Below are positions 4,872-9,248 of a stretch of DNA of 9,248 nucleotides, in pieces (the stretch's first letter is position 1; the number at the start of each line of letters is the position of its first letter). The position numbers and the translations under genes were made by a program. The DNA lies in NCBI GenBank assembly GCA_003157675.1, contig PMKG01000414.1, positions 1-9,248 on the forward strand. Reading direction: 5' to 3'. Source of the stretch: Acidobacteriota bacterium (GTDB lineage Bacteria > Acidobacteriota > Vicinamibacteria > Vicinamibacterales > Fen-181). Under the pieces are notes generated by a model, which was not told the origin of the DNA, made no database searches, and was given only the letters and a program-made list of their open reading frames with translations.

Positions 4872-5593
4872 GACAGGGGCCCGACGATCTCCCGCTGGAG
4901 GGCGTTGAGCTGGTGGATTCCCTCCTGCGCGAGATCGAGCAGCGAGAGCAGCGCCTCGCGGCCGAACGGCGCCGCCTCCGCGGTCCCCTGCACCTCGATG
5001 AATCGCCCGTCGCCGGTCTGGACGATGTTCATGTCGACGTCGGCGCGAGAGTCCTCCTCGTACGCCAGGTCGAGCCGCGGCTCGCCCTCGACGATGCCGA
5101 CGCTGGTCGCCGCGACGAAGTCGCGCACCGGCATCGTCGTCAGCTGGCCGGCCTCCCGCATCTTCTGCAGCGCGAGCATGAGCGCGACGAACCCGCCGGT
5201 GATCGCGGCCGTGCGCGTGCCGCCGTCCGCCTGGATGACGTCGCAGTCCACCCAGATCGTCCGCTCGCCGATCTCCTCGAGTCGCGTCACCGCGCGCAGC
5301 GAGCGGCCGATGAGCCGCTGGATCTCCTGCGTCCGGCCGCCCACCTTCCCCGCGCTCGCCTCGCGCTGGTTGCGCGTCGTCGTCGCGCGCGGGAGCATGC
5401 CGTACTCCGCCGTCACCCAGCCTTTGCCCGAGTTGCGGCGGAAGGGCGGCACGCGGTCCTCGACGCTCGCCGTGCAGATCACGCGCGTGTCGCCGACCTC
5501 GATGAGGACCGACCCTTCGGCGTGCTTGATGTAATGCGGCGTGATCCGGACCGGGCGAAGGGCGTTGACGGCACGGCTGTCGAGGCGAGGCAT
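4868..5593 (-). CDS. rph: Ribonuclease PH
   Basis: A phosphate-dependent 3'-to-5' exoribonuclease that trims tRNA precursors 3' of CCA; it works as a hexameric ring in the cytosol. The 241-residue length is standard. Family signatures: LRPVRITPHYIKHAEGSVLI (12-31), GKGWVTAEYGMLPRAT, GGRTQEIQRLIGRSLRAV with the phosphate-binding Arg, DCDVIQADGGTRTAAITGG, EEDSRADVDMNIVQTGDG with the catalytic acidic residues, and FIEVQGTAE. The N-terminal 'RPDGR' of many homologues is replaced by MPRLDSRAV. The ATG at 5593 lies 11 nt after the GerMN-gene stop with GGGGGA in between. The stop overlaps the rdgB GTG. The rph-rdgB pair is a common bacterial arrangement. Confidence 0.96.
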   Translation of the reverse strand: MPRLDSRAVNALRPVRITPHYIKHAEGSVLIEVGDTRVICTASVEDRVPPFRRNSGKGWVTAEYGMLPRATTTRNQREASAGKVGGRTQEIQRLIGRSLRAVTRLEEIGERTIWVDCDVIQADGGTRTAAITGGFVALMLALQKMREAGQLTTMPVRDFVAATSVGIVEGEPRLDLAYEEDSRADVDMNIVQTGDGRFIEVQGTAEAAPFGREALLSLLDLAQEGIHQLNALQREIVGPLS

Positions 5594-5604
5594 GTCGGGT
5601 CCCC

Positions 5605-6267
5605 CTACTTGATCGGCGCGGTCTCACGCGGCGGCGCCGGCGCGTTCGGTTCGGGCGGAGTCGGCACGGTCCCGGGCGGCTGTGCGGGCGCACCCGGCTC
5701 CTGGATCCATGACGTGCCGGCCGGCAGCGGCCGTCGGAGATCGACGTGGCCCGCCAGCGTGTCCACCTCGTGGCCGTCCACGAGGATCTGCACCGCCTTC
5801 ACGGCGGGCAGGTTCGTTGTCACCGCATTGACGATGGAGTATACCGTGAGAATCTCGTCGAGCGCGCCGCCCGTGTGCGCCGACGACACCTCGGCGCTGA
5901 GGTCGACGAACGCCTCGCCCTGGCCGTCGATGTAGATCGCCCGCAACCGGGTGCCCTGCGGAATGGCACTGAGGAGCGGTGCGGCCGGCCGCTCGAGTTG
6001 TGCCTCCACGATCCGCCGCGCCTGCATCAGCGTCCCCTCGCCGAACGGGACCTCGCGCTCGACCCCCACCAGCCGCAGCCCGTCGTCGGCGACGTAGAAC
6101 AGCCGCGCCTTGATCATCGGCGTCGCGGGCGGCGCCGGCGGCTCGGCCGTGGCCGAGGGCTCTCCGGTCTCCGCCAGCCAGCGCGGCAGGAAGAGCGACA
6201 CGGCCCCGAGCAGGATGGCGGTGAGCGTGACGACGAGCGTCCACGCCAGCACGCGGCCGCGTGTCAT
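5605..6267 (-). CDS. GerMN-domain protein, membrane-anchored
   Basis: 220 residues. An N-terminal signal anchor spans about residues 8-28 (WTLVVTLTAILLGAVSLFLP) after basic residues MTRGR, followed by a Pro/Ala-rich linker (37-50). The GerMN domain lies at about 52-178: IKARLFYVADDGLRLVGVER, the LMQARRIVEAQLERP helix, IPQGTRLRAIYIDGQGEAFVDLS, the segment ALDEILTVYSIVNAVT and VKAVQILVDGHEVDTLAGHVDL. The C-terminus (from about 190) is a disordered Pro-rich tail. GerMN domains were named from Bacillus spore germination protein GerM but are widespread in non-sporulating bacteria beside cell-wall amidases. A periplasmic role with the amidase is inferred from its ATGA overlap with that gene's stop (6264-6267). 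No sign of sporulation is implied. Confidence 0.9.
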   Translation of the reverse strand: MTRGRVLAWTLVVTLTAILLGAVSLFLPRWLAETGEPSATAEPPAPPATPMIKARLFYVADDGLRLVGVEREVPFGEGTLMQARRIVEAQLERPAAPLLSAIPQGTRLRAIYIDGQGEAFVDLSAEVSSAHTGGALDEILTVYSIVNAVTTNLPAVKAVQILVDGHEVDTLAGHVDLRRPLPAGTSWIQEPGAPAQPPGTVPTPPEPNAPAPPRETAPIK

Positions 6268-7841
6268 GGGCGCCTCCGAACCGGGTCCGGTATCGGCGGC
6301 GGCGCACCCTCCTGGCCTTTCGCCTGGTCGACGCGCTCACGGAAGCGAACCAGGCCGTCGAGAATCGCCTGCGCGACGGTGTTCTGGTACGCGTCCGACA
6401 GGAGCTGCTTCTCCTCGTCGAGGTTCGTCAGGAAGCCGACCTCGATGAGCACGGCGGGCATGTTGACGCCCGCCAGGACGCGCAGGGGCGCCTGTTCGAT
6501 CGCCCGCGAACTCAGGCGGACGCGCCCCTGGAACGCTTCCTCGAGCGATGCGGCCAGCAGCGCCGACTCGTTGACGTGGGACAGCTGCGCCAGCTCCCAA
6601 GGGATCATCTCGATCGTCCGCGATCCCACGCCCAGCGCGGGCAGCGTCTGGCGGCTGGCGGCCGCGTTCGGTGCCTGCTCGGCCGAGAAGTAATAGATCT
6701 GGGCGCCGCTCGGCTCCAGGCGCACCGAAGCATTGAGCTGCAGGCTGACGAACAGGTCGGCCATGTTGTTGTTCGAGAGCGACGCGCGATCGTCGAGCGC
6801 GACCGTCTGGTCGCCGTCCCGGGTCAGCAGCACGCGGACGCCGAGCCGGCTCTCGAGCAGCGCCTTGAGCCGGCGCGCGATGGCGAGCGTGATGTCCTTC
6901 TCGAGCGCCCCGTTGGCGCCTTTGACTCCCGTCTCGTCACCTCCGTGGCCCGGGTCGATGACGATCGTCCTCAGGCCGCCCGCCGCGGGCTGAACCGGGG
7001 GCGATGACAGCTCCGTGGCCTGCGGAGCTCCCGACGGCGGGGCGCCGCCGCGCGATGACGGTGGCGAGGCTGGCTCGGCGGACGCCGGCAGCAGGTCGAG
7101 GACCACCTGCCCGCCGTCTTCCTGCGGAACGAAGGACCCGCGGTAGGACCCGAAGCGCGGACCGACGTCGATCGACACGGTCGCGCCGGTCTCGCTCGCG
7201 CGGATGGCCTGCACCATCCCCTGCGGACCGGCGGCCGGAAGCGTGAGGTCGAGCGCGTCGGCGTCGAACCGCACCAGCACGTGGGTCGCGTCCTGCGCAA
7301 TCGTGTAGGACGTCTTCGGACTGACCATCAGCGTCACGCGCGTCTGCGGCCCGGTGACGTCTTCCCGGACGGCCACGCGCGGCACGCGCACGGTCCCGAC
7401 CAGCACGAGCCGCGAGCTCTTCCTGACATCGAGGCGCTGGTCGTACACCACCGAGAGCGCCCGGCTGATGAACTCGACCGGCACGAGCCACCGGCGGCCG
7501 TCGCGGGACGGCGGGCAGGGTAGCGAGACGATGCGTCCCGCCGCGGAGGCGAGCGGCTGGCCCGGCGTGAGGATGACACTCTTGCCCTTGTGGGTCACCG
7601 TCAGGCCGCCGGCCAGCGTGTCCTCTTTGACCGACAACTGGAAGATCGCCGCCAGGTCATCGAGCCCTACCATCACGTCGCTGCCGACGAGCGTGGCCGG
7701 GAGCGGGCGCCTGAGGTCGGCGGAGATCACCGTGAACGGCGCGGCGGCGTGCGTGGACGATCCCTGGCGCGCTCCGGCGGTCGCGCCGGCAACGAGCACC
7801 AGGGCGCCCGCGACGATGAGTCGGGAACGTGAAGGCAGCAA
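6264..7841 (-). CDS. N-acetylmuramoyl-L-alanine amidase (Amidase_3) with N-terminal AMIN-type region; zinc ligand altered
   Basis: 525 residues. Signal peptide at 1-24 (LIVAGALVLVAGATAGA). Residues about 35-148 resemble a copper-amine-oxidase-N-type domain (MVGLDDLAAIF, WLVPVEFISRAL). An AMIN-like beta domain covers 150-252, then a Pro/Ser linker (253-288), then Amidase_3 from 290 to 502. The family cleaves the amide bond between MurNAc and the stem peptide in the periplasm. Visible active-site residues are H299 in VIDPGHGG, E314 in LEKDI and E467 in IEVGFLTN. The third zinc ligand, normally His in a 'SIHAN' motif, is Gln368 (SLQLNAS, codon CAG at 6740-6738), so activity is in doubt. The start is TTG at 7841: upstream ATGs at 7849-7855 are out of frame. 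A TATGAT -10-like hexamer lies at 7856-7851 with no good -35. First gene of the housekeeping cluster. Confidence 0.93.
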   Translation of the reverse strand: MLPSRSRLIVAGALVLVAGATAGARQGSSTHAAAPFTVISADLRRPLPATLVGSDVMVGLDDLAAIFQLSVKEDTLAGGLTVTHKGKSVILTPGQPLASAAGRIVSLPCPPSRDGRRWLVPVEFISRALSVVYDQRLDVRKSSRLVLVGTVRVPRVAVREDVTGPQTRVTLMVSPKTSYTIAQDATHVLVRFDADALDLTLPAAGPQGMVQAIRASETGATVSIDVGPRFGSYRGSFVPQEDGGQVVLDLLPASAEPASPPSSRGGAPPSGAPQATELSSPPVQPAAGGLRTIVIDPGHGGDETGVKGANGALEKDITLAIARRLKALLESRLGVRVLLTRDGDQTVALDDRASLSNNNMADLFVSLQLNASVRLEPSGAQIYYFSAEQAPNAAASRQTLPALGVGSRTIEMIPWELAQLSHVNESALLAASLEEAFQGRVRLSSRAIEQAPLRVLAGVNMPAVLIEVGFLTNLDEEKQLLSDAYQNTVAQAILDGLVRFRERVDQAKGQEGAPPPIPDPVRRRP

Positions 7842-7885
7842 GGCACCATCATCATAGATCAGCGCCCGGCTCGAACGGCGGGACC

Positions 7886-7951
7886 ACCCCTCGACTTCGC
7901 TCGGGGTGCCCTGAGCGAGCGTCAGGCTCTACCCTGGGCGAGTCGAAGGGT
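7886..7951. repeat. REP-like palindromic repeat between citXG and the amidase gene
   Basis: ACCCCTCGACTTCGCTC (7886-7902) and GGGCGAGTCGAAGGGT (7936-7951) form an imperfect inverted repeat. Inside it CGCTC/GAGCG (7898-7902/7913-7917) with G/C pairs builds a nested hairpin. The core 'CTTCGACTCGC...GCGAGTCGAAGG' is of a kind I associate with dispersed intergenic palindromes of G+C-rich environmental genomes; this is recollection, not a search. Its right arm is translated: bases 7929-7951 encode the last residues of CitXG (YPSTRPG) and its stop. It may also act as a terminator or mRNA 3' stabiliser for citXG. Confidence 0.65.
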
Positions 7952-9248
7952 ACGTCTCGAGCCAATCGTGGAGCCCGAAGCACAACGCCATGCAATCCGC
8001 CACCCCGCCCATGGTCAGGCCGAGGCGCCGGTAGTCGTCGTTGAGGGCGGCGAGCCAGGGAAGGTAGTCGCGGCCACCGTCGACAAGGCGCTGGAGGGTG
8101 GCGCCATCGTTCCGAAGTCGGGCGAGCCCGGCGAGGCCGCATCGGTGCACGGCCGTCGTATCCTCGACCGTCTGCATCAGGACGGCCATCAGACGGTGTT
8201 GGGTGCGCCCGGAAGGCACGGGCGTCGTCGTCAGCACCGGCAGCCCGGCGTCGAAGATCGAGGGAAGTCCCAGACGAGCTTCGCGGTAGATGCCGCCCAA
8301 GGCGTGATCGGCCCTGATGCGCGCGCCGTGCGACCTGGCGCCGGCCCGATCCGGACCGTCCTGCCCGAAGCGGGGGGCGAGGATCCGCTCCGCTATGCCG
8401 GTCACCTGTCGCCGTAGATCGTCCGGACGAGCGGCCGTCCCGGCCGCGAGCAGGACGAGTCCGGCCAGGAAGATGTAGCCCTTGTGCGTGTTCGTGCCGA
8501 CCGTCTCGATCATGCGTCGCTCGGCGCGCACGCCCGCCTCGACCGGCGCCGCAAGGTCGGGAGAGGAGGCGTGGTCGAGCACGTCCTCGAAATACGCCGG
8601 CAGCAGGTCGATCGACCGGGACATCAGGTCAAAGGACAGGTCCGGATGCGACCCGCAATCGAGCCGGTCGACCAGGCCGGGCTTGGGTGTCAGCTCGAGT
8701 TCGATCCGCGCGCCGGCCACCAGCGTTGAGGCGAGCACCCGGACGAGGAGTCTGTCCGCCGCAGCCGACAGGTCGGTCGTCACGTGCCGCGAGTGGCGGA
8801 TGCACTCCACGGCCGGACGGTCGCACAGCAGGCACGGGCGCGCGGGCAGGTGAAGCGACGCCCGATCGACCTGCGCGCCCGCCGGGTCGTAGACGTCGAG
8901 ATCGATGAGCCGGCCGGCCGCAAGGAATTCCTCGAGATCGACGGTGGCGCGCTTGGCGCGCTCCGGTGAAAGCGACACGCGAAACGCCGCCCACGGACCA
9001 GCCGCGTCGCGCCCGGACTCGAGCGGCGTGACCTGAAGCGTCCGCTCGAGCGCCTCCGCGGCCAGGCGCTGCAGGGCGGCGAGGCCGGGCCGGTGCTTGT
9101 CGAGCCCCGGAACGCTCACCGACAGGCAGACGACCGGGCCGTCGGCGCCGCGCAGGCGGTCGAGTGCGGCCTGTCGGGCGTCCCGCGCGTCGAGCAGGTC
9201 GCGGCGCAGCGCCGCGAGTCCCTCGTCCCTGACCCCCGATCCCTGATC
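7929..9248 (-). CDS. citXG: Bifunctional CitX-CitG (citrate lyase prosthetic-group synthesis and transfer), N-terminus outside window
   Basis: The frame is open from the right edge; 439 residues are visible. Residues 1-155 are CitX-like (transfer of the phosphoribosyl-dephospho-CoA group to the citrate lyase acyl carrier protein): LLDARDARQAAL (19-30), VVCLSVSVPGLDKHRPG (39-55), AAGRLIDLDVYD (111-122) and CLLCDRPAVECIRHSRH (139-155). Residues 165-439 are CitG (condensing ATP and dephospho-CoA into triphosphoribosyl-dephospho-CoA): LTPKPGLVDRLDCGSHPDLS (186-205), VGTNTHKGYIFLAGL (250-264), ADHALGGIYREA, MGGVADCMALCFGLHDWL (413-430). A CitX-CitG fusion is known as CitXG in Haemophilus. GTG at 9119 is not the start: it falls within the CitX core, and no ATG/GTG/TTG lies between it and the edge. 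Citrate lyase subunit genes are expected upstream, though MdcB-like use cannot be excluded. The last residues come from a palindromic repeat. Confidence 0.9.
   Translation of the reverse strand, partial: DQGSGVRDEGLAALRRDLLDARDARQAALDRLRGADGPVVCLSVSVPGLDKHRPGLAALQRLAAEALERTLQVTPLESGRDAAGPWAAFRVSLSPERAKRATVDLEEFLAAGRLIDLDVYDPAGAQVDRASLHLPARPCLLCDRPAVECIRHSRHVTTDLSAAADRLLVRVLASTLVAGARIELELTPKPGLVDRLDCGSHPDLSFDLMSRSIDLLPAYFEDVLDHASSPDLAAPVEAGVRAERRMIETVGTNTHKGYIFLAGLVLLAAGTAARPDDLRRQVTGIAERILAPRFGQDGPDRAGARSHGARIRADHALGGIYREARLGLPSIFDAGLPVLTTTPVPSGRTQHRLMAVLMQTVEDTTAVHRCGLAGLARLRNDGATLQRLVDGGRDYLPWLAALNDDYRRLGLTMGGVADCMALCFGLHDWLETYPSTRPG
9227..9248 (-). repeat. Heptanucleotide repeat array in citXG, cut by the window edge
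   Basis: Plus-strand units CCCTGAC (9227-9233), CCCCGAT (9234-9240), CCCTGAT (9241-9247) plus one base; on the minus strand these read ATCAGGG, ATCGGGG and GTCAGGG. They belong to the same degenerate NTCARGG family as the array in rdgB. They encode DQGSGVR just before the conserved start of the CitX domain. The array probably continues beyond the edge. Confidence 0.6.

Noticed and set aside
4326..5534. Long plus-strand frame (402 codons) opposite rdgB and rph
   Set aside because: Arg/Ala/Ser-rich low-complexity translation typical of antisense frames in G+C-rich DNA; both opposite genes are unambiguous.
4872..5693. Upstream extension of the rdgB frame through rph
   Set aside because: The extension is Arg/Gly/Ala-rich shadow of rph; RdgB family similarity begins exactly at the GTG at 4871.
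4502..5935. Long plus-strand frame (477 codons) opposite rph and the GerMN gene
   Set aside because: Arginine-rich composition without recognisable motifs, antisense to well-supported genes.
1..9248. CRISPR array, insertion sequence or integrase
   Set aside because: No regularly spaced direct repeats, transposase or recombinase motifs were seen on either strand.

Overview
The window is 9.2 kb of G+C-rich bacterial chromosome. Protein style (a C-terminus of the 'FQVTTEE' kind, GTG/TTG starts, tightly overlapping genes, degenerate 7-nt repeats) suggests an environmental Acidobacteriota, perhaps Vicinamibacteria. This placement is inferred from protein style only; no marker gene settles it.

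Layout, left to right. (1) The tail of a plus-strand protein ends at 124, followed by a strong stem-loop (136-161). (2) Two minus-strand genes follow: a 92-residue conserved hypothetical with a probable dimeric alpha/beta-barrel fold (210-488) and a 485-residue SEC-C zinc-motif protein (680-2137). (3) Divergent to the latter is a plus-strand toxin-antitoxin operon of the HigB/HigA (RelE-like/Xre) type (2225-2871), with a promoter-like sequence containing a 17-bp palindrome just upstream and a large imperfect inverted repeat starting at the antitoxin stop codon. (4) A tRNA-Pro(UGG) gene lies on the minus strand (3024-3100) with encoded CCA. (5) From 9248 down to 3199 everything reads on the minus strand. 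First comes a bifunctional CitX-CitG protein, open at the right edge. Next is a compact cell-envelope/RNA/nucleotide housekeeping cluster: an N-acetylmuramoyl-L-alanine amidase (AMIN + Amidase_3), a GerMN-domain membrane-anchored protein, RNase PH (rph) and the dITP/XTP pyrophosphatase RdgB. Hsp15-like S4 protein (hslR) and a small exported hypothetical protein end the series. The junctions amidase/GerMN and rph/rdgB are 4-nt stop/start overlaps, and hslR/exported protein are separated by one base, so these look translationally coupled.

Roles. The amidase/GerMN/rph/rdgB group is a housekeeping unit: peptidoglycan hydrolysis, an envelope protein, tRNA 3'-end trimming and nucleotide-pool sanitising. 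CitXG makes and attaches the 2'-(5''-phosphoribosyl)-3'-dephospho-CoA prosthetic group of citrate lyase, so citDEF genes probably lie beyond the right edge. The left third (SEC-C protein plus toxin-antitoxin, next to the 3' end of a tRNA) has the look of an accessory block, but no integrase or attachment-site duplication is visible.

Most notable details: the amidase carries Gln where the third zinc-ligand His of the family normally sits. Degenerate heptanucleotide repeats have been absorbed into coding sequence at the C-terminus of RdgB and near the N-terminal end of CitXG. A palindromic repeat supplies the last codons and stop of CitXG. The tRNA-Pro has C instead of U at T-loop position 55. 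The HigB mRNA may be leaderless. I found no convincing evidence of an entirely new system; no gap between genes exceeds 300 bases.
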